A stretch of DNA of 64,000 nucleotides from Planktosalinus lacus. Its GTDB lineage: Bacteria > Bacteroidota > Bacteroidia > Flavobacteriales > Flavobacteriaceae. This document shows, piece by piece, positions 1-7,134 of the stretch (position 1 is its first letter; every line of letters starts with the position of its first letter). The notes below the pieces were generated by a model. That model searched no databases. It was not told the origin of the DNA and worked only from the letters and a program-made list of their open reading frames with translations. The stretch is taken from NCBI RefSeq assembly GCF_014640155.1, contig NZ_BMGK01000013.1, positions 21,647 through 85,646 on the forward strand, read 5' to 3'. The translations under genes were made by a program, and so were the position numbers.

Positions 1-1
1 C

Positions 2-262
2 ATTATTTTGATATTTGCATTTGCAAGTAAAATTTTACCTTTATTTGGGTCAATGAGATTAAGGGGTTATTCTAAAAAAGACTCTTTTTCAATAGCATCT
101 CTGATGAATGCAAGAGGGTTAATGGAGTTAATAATTGCAAATATTGGAATGATGTATGGATTGATTGATCAAACACTTTATGCCATTTTGGTAGCCATAG
201 CTATTTTTACTACAGTTTCAGCATTGCCTCTTTATAAATTAAGCCAAAAGTTTAAAAATTAA
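2..262 (+). CDS. Cation:proton antiporter (CPA2/Kef-like), C-terminal fragment
   Basis: The reading frame is open from the window edge, so only the last 86 or so residues are visible. They contain the stretch NARGLMELIIANIG, typical of the late transmembrane region of CPA2 (KefB/NapA-type) sodium or potassium/proton antiporters, followed by one more hydrophobic helix and a short charged tail. The protein would sit in the inner membrane. It ends 65 bases before the acyl carrier protein gene on the same strand, with no obvious terminator between them, so co-transcription with the pyrrole-type operon is possible but not shown. The family call is fairly safe; ion specificity cannot be told from this fragment. 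Confidence 0.75.
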   Translation: MILIFAFASKILPLFGSMRLRGYSKKDSFSIASLMNARGLMELIIANIGMMYGLIDQTLYAILVAIAIFTTVSALPLYKLSQKFKN

Positions 263-327
263 AACACAAAAAAATTTATTCATTTAATAATAATTATTTT
301 TAAATTGTAACCTTTCAAACAAGATTT

Positions 328-582
328 ATGGAACAAGTAAAAGATAAACAATTCTTACTGGATTACATTAAAACAGAATTTTTAAGTAATACAGAAATTG
401 AGGGTTTTAATGAAGATACCCCCTTAGTTTCAAGCAGGATTATGGATTCAATTTCAACCATTCAATTGGTTGATTTTATTGAAAAAGAATTTGAAGTTGA
501 ATTTTTTCATCACGAAGTAGATCAGGAGAATTTAGATTCTGTCAATTTGATGTGGGAATTTATCAAATCAAAAAAACAGTGA
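328..582 (+). CDS. Free-standing acyl/peptidyl carrier protein
   Basis: This 84-residue protein has the carrier-protein fold pattern and the phosphopantetheine attachment motif D-S-I at Asp40-Ser41-Ile42 inside IMDSISTIQLVDFIE. In the proposed pathway Ser41 would carry the aminoacyl, then pyrrolyl, thioester. It is the first gene of a tight operon: its stop codon overlaps a GTG start of the adenylation enzyme by four bases (GTGA), which suggests translational coupling and roughly equal production. It has no fused thioesterase, unlike the Bmp1 carrier of bromopyrrole pathways. The alternative, a fatty-acid ACP, is less likely because of its neighbours. Confidence 0.88.
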   Translation: MEQVKDKQFLLDYIKTEFLSNTEIEGFNEDTPLVSSRIMDSISTIQLVDFIEKEFEVEFFHHEVDQENLDSVNLMWEFIKSKKQ

Positions 583-2078
583 ACCCTCAAATCAAGAGAC
601 TTGAAAATTTATTAGAACTATCTGCACAAAATTGGCCGTCTAAAACCGCACTGGAAGAAGAGGGGCGTTCCATCAATTATGAAAAACTAAACAAAGTTTC
701 AAATTTAATAGCAAGGGCTTTAAAGGAGTCTTTTGGTGAAAGTCAATTTAGAGCTGCTATTTATTACCCGAAATCCATTGAATCTGTTGCGATACTTTTC
801 GGAATTTTAAAAGCCGGAGGGACATACATTCCTTTGGATTATGAAGCTCCAGAATCTAGAAATCTATTTATAATCAAAGACTGTGCGGTGTCAGTAATTT
901 TTACTACATCAGATAAATGTCCTTCATTAAAAAAATCTTTGTCAGGAAGCATACAGGATTTGAATATTGACGGTTTAAATCAAGTTTCATTATTACCAAT
1001 ACAAACTAATCCTATTCAGCCGGATGGTTTAGCCTATATGCTATATACTTCCGGTTCTACAGGAAAACCAAAAGGGGTTATGTTTTCACACAGCAATGCA
1101 CTGCATTTTGTAAATTGGTGTTCAAATCAGTTTTTTCCTGATGAGAACAGTGTTTTTTCGTCCCATGCATCCTTCCATTTTGATTTATCAATTTTAGACC
1201 TATACCTGTCCATAAAGCACGGATCAAAATTAATTTTGATTAGCTCCAAAGAATCCAAAAATCCCTTAGCTCTTTCTCATTTAATAGAAACCAAAAAAAT
1301 AACTCACTGGTATTCAACCCCCACCATATTAAAACTGATGGTTAATTATGGAAAAATTGAACGACACGACCACAGTTCATTAAAATATGTTTTATTTGCC
1401 GGAGAGGTTTTTCCCGTCAATCCATTAAAAAAATTAACTTTACTTTGGAGTACCGCTAGATTTTTTAATCTTTATGGACCAACCGAAACAAACGTGTGTA
1501 CATATTATGAAGTAAAACTGCCTGTTGACGTAAACAGAATTGAACCTTTTCCTATCGGTAAAATTTGCGAGGGGCTTAAATCAAAAACTATAACCACATT
1601 TGAAGGAAAACCCGAGTTGTATATTTCTGGACCTAATGTTAGCCAAGGTTATTGGAATAATGAGGGATTGAATAAAAGTTCATTTGAAAATTCTGAAGGA
1701 GTAAATTGGTATAAAACAGGTGATTTGGTTGACCAGGATTTAGAAGGAAACTACATTTATTTAGGCAGGAAAGACCGGATGGTTAAGAAAAACGGGTTTA
1801 GGGTTGAACTCGATGAAATTGAAAATACCATCAACAGTAATCAGCAAATAATTGACGTTGCAGTAATTGGAAAAATCAATTCAGATTTTGAATGCAGAAT
1901 CATTGCATTTATTCAAATAAATGATGAAGAAGGCAATATATTGGAACTCAAAAAATATTGTTTGGAGAATATGCCACATTATATGACACCCGATGTATTT
2001 GTAATTTTAGAAAATATCCCCAAAACAAGTACTGATAAAACTGACTATCAAAAATTACATCACTTAAATGAATTTTGA
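579..2078 (+). CDS. Amino-acid adenylating enzyme, probable L-prolyl-[carrier protein] ligase
   Basis: This is a stand-alone NRPS-type adenylation domain of 499 residues from the GTG at 579; an upstream GTG at 552 would add nine residues. I prefer 579 because it gives the four-base overlap with the carrier gene. Core motifs are intact: YTSGSTGKPKG (156-166), YGPTE (299-303), YKTGD (378-382), GRKDR...GFRVE (396-410) and Lys487 near the C-terminus. Aligned by hand to GrsA, the ten specificity residues read D-L-L-Y-L-A-L-V-C-K (202, 203, 206, 245, 272, 274, 298, 306, 307, 487). From memory this is the code of the dedicated prolyl ligases PltF, CloN4 and RedM. The reaction would be proline + ATP giving prolyl-AMP, then loading onto the neighbouring carrier. 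The 3' end overlaps the dehydrogenase gene by 11 bases. Confidence 0.85.
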   Translation: MNPQIKRLENLLELSAQNWPSKTALEEEGRSINYEKLNKVSNLIARALKESFGESQFRAAIYYPKSIESVAILFGILKAGGTYIPLDYEAPESRNLFIIKDCAVSVIFTTSDKCPSLKKSLSGSIQDLNIDGLNQVSLLPIQTNPIQPDGLAYMLYTSGSTGKPKGVMFSHSNALHFVNWCSNQFFPDENSVFSSHASFHFDLSILDLYLSIKHGSKLILISSKESKNPLALSHLIETKKITHWYSTPTILKLMVNYGKIERHDHSSLKYVLFAGEVFPVNPLKKLTLLWSTARFFNLYGPTETNVCTYYEVKLPVDVNRIEPFPIGKICEGLKSKTITTFEGKPELYISGPNVSQGYWNNEGLNKSSFENSEGVNWYKTGDLVDQDLEGNYIYLGRKDRMVKKNGFRVELDEIENTINSNQQIIDVAVIGKINSDFECRIIAFIQINDEEGNILELKKYCLENMPHYMTPDVFVILENIPKTSTDKTDYQKLHHLNEF

Positions 2079-3213
2079 ATACACCAAAGCACAACTGGAG
2101 CTGCAAGATGAAATTTCTCATTTTGTAAAGCATACAATCAATAAAATGGGGTTTATTGATAAAAAAAGACCATTCAACGCTGAAGAGTGGAAGGAAGTTG
2201 GTAATCTCAAAATCCATGGTTTACCTATACCTGTAGAATTTGGAGGGAGAGGCTTTGATGCGCTGTCATCAACTATTGCCTTGGAAGAATTAAGCTATCA
2301 CTGTGAGGATGGTGGACTGCCTTTTGCTATTGCGGCACAGATGTTATCTTGTTTGATTCCAATCTGGAAAAATGGAAGTGACAGTCAAAGAAATAATTTT
2401 TTACCAAAACTTTGTGATGGTTCATACATAATTGCAAACAGTATTACCGAGCAAGAAACAGGATCTGATATTTATGGAATGAAATCTACCGCTAAACAGG
2501 AAGGGGGTGATTTTATTATTCAAGCTCAAAAAACATTAATAACAAATGCACCACTGGCTGGCTGGTCTTTGGTCTACGTTGCTACAAATCCTGAAAAAAG
2601 GTACTTTGGGGGTGTTTCTGCCTTTATAATCGATCATAGTTTAAGCGGTGTAAATTCCAATTTAGCTCTTAAAAAATTAGGCTTGGAAAGCGTTCAAATG
2701 GGAAATCAAAGTTTTGAAAATGTAAAAGTTAGCGAAAAAGATTTACTGGGTAAATTAGGTTCCGGAGGCCCTATATTCCAGTCTAGTATGGAGTGGGAAA
2801 GGGCTTGTCTGGGAGCTGTTCATTTAGGCAGAATGAAAAAAATTATCGATTTTTTAATCCTTTTTGTTAAAAATAGAAATGTAGGGGGTAATCCGATAAG
2901 TAAATATCAAAGTATTTCACACAAGATTGCCGATATGAAAATTAAAATTGAAACATCAAGATTAATACTTTACAAAGCTGCATCCAATCTAGATTCTAAC
3001 AAAGAAACAGGAATAACAGCTTCTATAGCAAAGTTGTATATAAGCGAGGCCTATCGGACTATGTGTTATGACGCCTTTTCTATAATGGGTGGAAGTGCTT
3101 ATTTATCAGGAAGCTTTATTGAAAATTACATTAAGGATTCATTAAGTTCAACTATTTATTCAGGAACTTCAGAAATACAACGAAACATAATTTCAGGATA
3201 TTTAAAAATTTAA
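2068..3213 (+). CDS. Acyl-CoA-dehydrogenase-like flavoenzyme, probable prolyl-carrier-protein dehydrogenase
   Basis: This 381-residue protein has the full acyl-CoA dehydrogenase fold. It contains TEQETGSD (127-134) in the FAD/substrate region and YSGTSEIQ (364-371) at the C-terminus. In medium-chain enzymes the catalytic Glu sits in Y-E-G-T; here that position is Ser365. A Glu instead occurs in MEWER (Glu244), the helix-G position used by isovaleryl-CoA dehydrogenase and, as I recall, by the prolyl-PCP dehydrogenases PltE and RedW. This fits four-electron oxidation of prolyl-S-carrier to pyrrolyl-2-carboxyl-S-carrier in the cytoplasm. It overlaps the ligase gene and is followed after 30 bases by the halogenase gene. 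A plain acyl-CoA dehydrogenase cannot be excluded, but the operon argues against it. Confidence 0.85.
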   Translation: MNFEYTKAQLELQDEISHFVKHTINKMGFIDKKRPFNAEEWKEVGNLKIHGLPIPVEFGGRGFDALSSTIALEELSYHCEDGGLPFAIAAQMLSCLIPIWKNGSDSQRNNFLPKLCDGSYIIANSITEQETGSDIYGMKSTAKQEGGDFIIQAQKTLITNAPLAGWSLVYVATNPEKRYFGGVSAFIIDHSLSGVNSNLALKKLGLESVQMGNQSFENVKVSEKDLLGKLGSGGPIFQSSMEWERACLGAVHLGRMKKIIDFLILFVKNRNVGGNPISKYQSISHKIADMKIKIETSRLILYKAASNLDSNKETGITASIAKLYISEAYRTMCYDAFSIMGGSAYLSGSFIENYIKDSLSSTIYSGTSEIQRNIISGYLKI

Positions 3214-3243
3214 ATTAGATTTGTGAATCAATAAACATAAACT

Positions 3244-4560
3244 ATGAAAAGTGATAAAATTATTGTAATTGGGGGAGGCCCTTCTGGTTCTTCAGTTGCT
3301 TCACTTCTTGCCTTGAAAGGGCATAAAGTCTTGCTTTTTGAGAAAGAAAAATTTCCAAGGCCTCACGTGGGGGAGTCCTTATTGCCTTTCAACTATCATT
3401 TATTCAATGAATTGGGTGTATTGGACACCATGGAAAAAACATATCACAGAAAGCCAGGGGTAAAATTTACAAACTCTGATGGTTCCTCAAACACGGTTTG
3501 GTACTTTAACCACTCCATTAAAGATCCAAGTTCGCTTTCATTTCACGTGGACAGGGCTCATTTTGACAATATGTTACTTGATAGAACTAAAGAATTGGGA
3601 GTAGAAGTTATTGAAGAAACTACGGTAAAGGAGGTCGAATTCAACCAAGAAAATGATACTGTAAAAGTCTCCACATGCAATAAAGAGGGAGTAGAAGAAG
3701 ATTATTACACAAAATTCATTATTGACGCAAGTGGGCAATCCACCTTTCTGGCAAATAGTTTTAACGATAAAAAAAATTATGATGGATTGGAGCGGGTGGC
3801 TATTAATTCGCATTGGCAAAACCCCACTTATGATAAAGAACTGGAAGAAGGGTGTATTGAAATCATTCATCTTGGGGGAGAAAAAATGGGATGGATTTGG
3901 GCAATACCATTATCTAAAACAAGACTGAGTGTTGGAGTTGTTATGTCAAATTCATATTTTTTATCTCAAAGAAAAAGATTTTCAGGAGAGAAAAAAATTC
4001 TTGACAAAATATATTTAAATGAGCTTAGTGAATCAAAGTTACTTGATAAAATACTTTCAAATTCAGTCAAAGAAGAGCCGGCTATGGCTCACGGAGATTA
4101 TTCATACTATACAAACTCAAAATATGGAAAAAACTTTGCAATAATTGGAGATGCCAGTGCTTTCCTTGACCCTATTTTCTCAAGTGGAATATATGTGGGT
4201 ATGATGAGCGCAAAATTTGTAGCTGAAAAACTTGATGAAGCTTTTAGAGAAAATCAAAATCCTGAAAGTTATCTGAAACCCGTTTATGATAATCTAGATG
4301 GAGCTTATGAATTGATTGAAAAACTTATTAGAGTATTTTATGATCCCAATGCATTGTCATTATCAAATTTAACAGAGGCTAAGGATGCAGGTTATGAGCA
4401 ATTTGACAGAGCATATACAATTTATCATTATCTGTTGCAAGGAGACTTTTTGTTAAACCATAAAAAATATCAAGCTGCAGTAGATATTTTAAAAGATAAC
4501 AATCAGTTTCAAAAATATGTTAACTTTATAAAATCAAAAAAAATTACTTCTAATAACTAA
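3244..4560 (+). CDS. Flavin-dependent halogenase, probably acting on carrier-bound pyrrole
   Basis: This 438-residue protein is a FADH2-dependent halogenase. The dinucleotide-binding GGGPSGS is at 10-16, GESLLP at 43-48, a candidate catalytic lysine (Lys70 in HRKPGVKF) where PltA-type enzymes have theirs, the halogenase motif GWIWAIP at 216-222, and F-L-D-P-I-F-S-S-G at 307-315, matching the FxxPxxSxG pattern that separates halogenases from related monooxygenases. Such enzymes make hypohalous acid from chloride or bromide and oxygen and need a flavin reductase, which is not encoded nearby. With carrier, prolyl ligase and dehydrogenase just upstream, the likely substrate is pyrrolyl-S-carrier, giving mono- or dihalopyrrole. 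Halide choice cannot be read from sequence. GC content resembles its neighbours. Confidence 0.85.
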   Translation: MKSDKIIVIGGGPSGSSVASLLALKGHKVLLFEKEKFPRPHVGESLLPFNYHLFNELGVLDTMEKTYHRKPGVKFTNSDGSSNTVWYFNHSIKDPSSLSFHVDRAHFDNMLLDRTKELGVEVIEETTVKEVEFNQENDTVKVSTCNKEGVEEDYYTKFIIDASGQSTFLANSFNDKKNYDGLERVAINSHWQNPTYDKELEEGCIEIIHLGGEKMGWIWAIPLSKTRLSVGVVMSNSYFLSQRKRFSGEKKILDKIYLNELSESKLLDKILSNSVKEEPAMAHGDYSYYTNSKYGKNFAIIGDASAFLDPIFSSGIYVGMMSAKFVAEKLDEAFRENQNPESYLKPVYDNLDGAYELIEKLIRVFYDPNALSLSNLTEAKDAGYEQFDRAYTIYHYLLQGDFLLNHKKYQAAVDILKDNNQFQKYVNFIKSKKITSNN

Positions 4561-4575
4561 CTAAAACTTTAATTT

Positions 4576-4980
4576 ATGTCTAAAATTTATAACTTTGGGT
4601 TACTATTTTTATTGACTGTTTTTATGATTTCTTGTCAAGGAAATAAAAACATAGAAGAAAATACTAAGAACAATATTGAAAGAGTAGAACGAAATGACAG
4701 AACAAATCTGTCACAAACGTCCAGATCCATTGAGCAAATCATTGAAACTTGGGTTGAATCCTTAGAGTATAGACTAAAGATTGACAGTAAAACAAATTCA
4801 TCAATTCAGAAGATTTATATGGAAGCCTATATCTCTATGGGAGGAAACACCGGTGATATTTTAGTCAGGGATCAAGCACAGAAAATTAGACATCAAATTA
4901 TCAAAAACACAAAAAATGATGTGGTTAACCTCCTTAATACAGACCAACAAAATATTTACCTGAGGTATATAAAAGACTAA
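4576..4980 (+). CDS. Small lipoprotein of unknown function at the end of the halogenase operon
   Basis: I do not recognise this family. The 134-residue product starts with a hydrophobic signal ending in the lipobox FMISC, so Cys20 should be lipidated. The mature part is highly charged and looks helical (a run rich in Asn, Glu and Arg, then a helix-like domain ending in QNIYLRYIKD). It begins 15 bases after the halogenase stop, so it is probably in the same transcript. Its final four bases overlap the 3' end of the convergent glycosyltransferase gene. A role in export or tolerance of a halogenated product is possible but nothing in the sequence shows it. Confidence 0.75.
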   Translation: MSKIYNFGLLFLLTVFMISCQGNKNIEENTKNNIERVERNDRTNLSQTSRSIEQIIETWVESLEYRLKIDSKTNSSIQKIYMEAYISMGGNTGDILVRDQAQKIRHQIIKNTKNDVVNLLNTDQQNIYLRYIKD

Positions 4981-6074
4981 GAATTGCGTAATGTCAAATC
5001 ATACATATCCTGATATTGTTTTACAGTTTTTCCTATTGGGAAAAGAGTGACTTTTTTTTCATCCCAATTGTCTTTGTAAGCTTTTTCCATAGCTTGCTTC
5101 AAACCTATGGGTGAAAAGCTACTAATAGCAATGACTTTGCCTCCTGTAACTTCTTTTAGCGCCCCTTTTTCAGAGCTAATTATTGGCATTTTTAAACCAA
5201 CACTCTCTGCAGCTGTAAAACAAAATCCCTCACTTAATGATGGGATAATTATTGCATTTGTAGCACTTACTTCATTAATCAAGTCATTGTAAGAGAGGTT
5301 GTGTTTCCAAATTAGGTTGGATTCAATTTTTAGGGATTTGGTTAATTTCTTTATTTTTAAAAAAATATTTTTGGGGTAGTTAGGTACTATCATTTTTAAT
5401 TTTACTTCGGGGTTTTTTTCTATGAATAATGAAAACCCTTCAAGTAAAATATCAAGACCTTTTGAAACGCCTAGTCTTCCAAAGTAACAGAATGCAAATT
5501 GATTTGAATTTCCCAAAATATAGTTATTGAAATGACTATATTCCAATCCATTATAAATCCGTGTAATATTGTTTTGATTGACACCTGCATCAATAAGTCT
5601 GTTTTTTGTAAAATCTGATACAGCTATAAATTTGTCAAAATTCAATTGAAGTATAAACCATTCAAAACTAAAATAGAGAACTTTTGAAAACAATGAAGCA
5701 AATGGGACTTTAAACCATAATTTTCCCCAATATTCATGAAATGTAATTACACATTTTGTTTTAGTGATTTTTGATGCAATATAGGCCGGAATTGCAGCAG
5801 TATAAGATGATGTTTGTATTAAATCAACTTTTTTGGCTATCTGCACACACTTCTTTATCGAAAGGATGGTAAATAAAAATCGATTGGGAATCGCTAATCG
5901 AATGATATCAACTCCGTTCAAAGTTTCTTGTTTTTTTAACTTTTTTTGAAATCTTGTTGTAATTACAGTAACTTGATGATTGTTGATAACCAATTGTTCT
6001 GAAAGATTTTTCCAAAGGGTTTCTGCTCCTCCAATATATGGATAGTAATGCTCAACAATAAAGACAAATTTCAT
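4977..6074 (-). CDS. Glycosyltransferase family 4 (GT-B fold)
   Basis: The 365-residue protein opens with the GT4 donor-domain pattern (MKFVFIVEHYYPYIGGAE) and carries the C-terminal E-x7-E signature in SEGFCFTAAE, the nucleotide-sugar binding site. It is a cytoplasmic or membrane-associated retaining sugar transferase. It is the last of four minus-strand genes; its ATG overlaps the stop of the DUF2304 gene by four bases (ATGA). Sugar and acceptor are unknown. The operon context suggests building or decorating a lipid-linked or surface glycan. Confidence 0.88.
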   Translation of the reverse strand: MKFVFIVEHYYPYIGGAETLWKNLSEQLVINNHQVTVITTRFQKKLKKQETLNGVDIIRLAIPNRFLFTILSIKKCVQIAKKVDLIQTSSYTAAIPAYIASKITKTKCVITFHEYWGKLWFKVPFASLFSKVLYFSFEWFILQLNFDKFIAVSDFTKNRLIDAGVNQNNITRIYNGLEYSHFNNYILGNSNQFAFCYFGRLGVSKGLDILLEGFSLFIEKNPEVKLKMIVPNYPKNIFLKIKKLTKSLKIESNLIWKHNLSYNDLINEVSATNAIIIPSLSEGFCFTAAESVGLKMPIISSEKGALKEVTGGKVIAISSFSPIGLKQAMEKAYKDNWDEKKVTLFPIGKTVKQYQDMYDLTLRNS

Positions 6075-6424
6075 TGATTGAAATTTTGAAGTTTTTCAAT
6101 TTCCAATGCTGTTTTTCTTACTAAATCTGTTATTTGTTTATTTTGTTTTTTAATGGTTACAAAGGTTTTGAAGTGAATGAAAAATGACAAGGCTAGTCCA
6201 ATAAAAATTATCGCATTTACATTGTCCTTAATTCCAAGTAAATCAGATAAAAAGAAAGTGATTTGATCTGGAATGATTGCAAGTACACAAACACTTAACC
6301 AAAAAAGGACCCAAAAAAGCGTTTCAAATAAAGTGTTATTGCCACCCCTATGGCTTTTTAGAGTAAGTACAATTGAAAACAAACCTATTATTGGAACGAT
6401 AATTTGATAGACTTCAAAATTCAT
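6071..6424 (-). CDS. DUF2304-like small membrane protein
   Basis: This 117-residue protein has three hydrophobic segments (about residues 6-22, 34-51 and 69-84) and a charged C-terminal helix (about 90-115) that could form a coiled coil. Proteins of this shape, annotated DUF2304, are typically encoded beside DPM1-like family 2 glycosyltransferases, as here: the GT2 gene lies five bases upstream. A role as a membrane partner of the GT2 enzyme is inference from that recurrent pairing. It overlaps the downstream GT4 gene by four bases. Confidence 0.72.
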   Translation of the reverse strand: MNFEVYQIIVPIIGLFSIVLTLKSHRGGNNTLFETLFWVLFWLSVCVLAIIPDQITFFLSDLLGIKDNVNAIIFIGLALSFFIHFKTFVTIKKQNKQITDLVRKTALEIEKLQNFNQ

Positions 6425-6429
6425 AGTAG

Positions 6430-7134
6430 TTAGTTTTTAAACAAAGAATGATATACAATATTTAATGCGGTTTTTATACCCTGATTTAAGTTTTGACCCT
6501 TATCAGAATAATTCTCAGGATAGTAAACAGTTATAGGGACATTTATAATCTTTAGTTTACTATGATAAGCCTTAATAATCACTTCACTGCAAAAGTCATA
6601 TCCATCCTGTTCTATATGAATTGTTCTTGTTGCTTTTCTGCTCCAGGCTTTGAACCCGGATTGAGAGTCGTTCACTTTTTTCAGCACAAAAAAGGAAGTT
6701 AAAATATCAGCCAGAAAATTATAAAACCTTCTAATACCCGGAATGTTATTGTCTTTTGACATAAATCTGTTTCCAATGGTTATGTCAGCATTTTCTTCAA
6801 TATGTTTATCCAATAAAAACTCTATATCAATGGGGTCATGCTGGTTATCCCCATCAATGGTAACTGCAAATTTATATTTCTCGTTTGTTCTAAAATATTC
6901 AAGCCCGGTTTCAGTTGCTGCACCAGCACCTCTATTTAAAAGATGCCTGATGACTATTGCGCCATTAAAAATAGCCTCACTTATTGAATTATCAAGGCTG
7001 CCATCGTCGATCACCAAAATATTTTGAAACCCCACTGATTTTAAATTTTCTATAAGAATACCAATTCTTCCCGATTCATTAAAAACGGGAATTATTATTA
7101 AAATATTATCCTTATTTATCAATTGCTCAATCAC
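6430..7134 (-). CDS. DPM1-like family 2 glycosyltransferase (polyprenyl-phosphate sugar synthase)
   Basis: The 234-residue GT-A protein has VIDDGS (Asp43-Asp44) for nucleotide binding, the metal-binding DGD (94-96) followed by QHD (98-100), and the QSGFKAW stretch usual in dolichyl- or undecaprenyl-phosphate mannose/glucose synthases. It lacks C-terminal transmembrane helices, so it probably works with the neighbouring DUF2304 membrane protein. The expected reaction moves a sugar from a nucleotide donor to undecaprenyl phosphate on the cytoplasmic face. Its ATG directly abuts the stop of the large GT-C gene, consistent with an operon in which GT2 makes the donor used by GT-C. Confidence 0.88.
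   Translation of the reverse strand: MIEQLINKDNILIIIPVFNESGRIGILIENLKSVGFQNILVIDDGSLDNSISEAIFNGAIVIRHLLNRGAGAATETGLEYFRTNEKYKFAVTIDGDNQHDPIDIEFLLDKHIEENADITIGNRFMSKDNNIPGIRRFYNFLADILTSFFVLKKVNDSQSGFKAWSRKATRTIHIEQDGYDFCSEVIIKAYHSKLKIINVPITVYYPENYSDKGQNLNQGIKTALNIVYHSLFKN

Noticed and set aside
552..578. GTG at 552 as the ligase start
   Set aside because: It is in frame but adds nine residues overlapping the carrier gene by 31 bases; the GTG at 579 gives a clean four-base overlap typical of coupled genes.
579..2078. D-alanine ligase (DltA) for teichoic acids
   Set aside because: The organism is Gram-negative, no DltB or DltD is present, and the specificity residues differ.
3574..3870. Open frame on the minus strand inside the halogenase gene
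   Set aside because: It is a shadow of the opposite strand; no start context or recognisable product.
328..4560. Flexirubin or aryl-polyene pigment cluster
   Set aside because: Such clusters also contain carrier proteins and sometimes halogenases, but ketosynthases, dehydratases and the ammonia-lyase are absent, and the adenylation code and dehydrogenase fit proline chemistry better.
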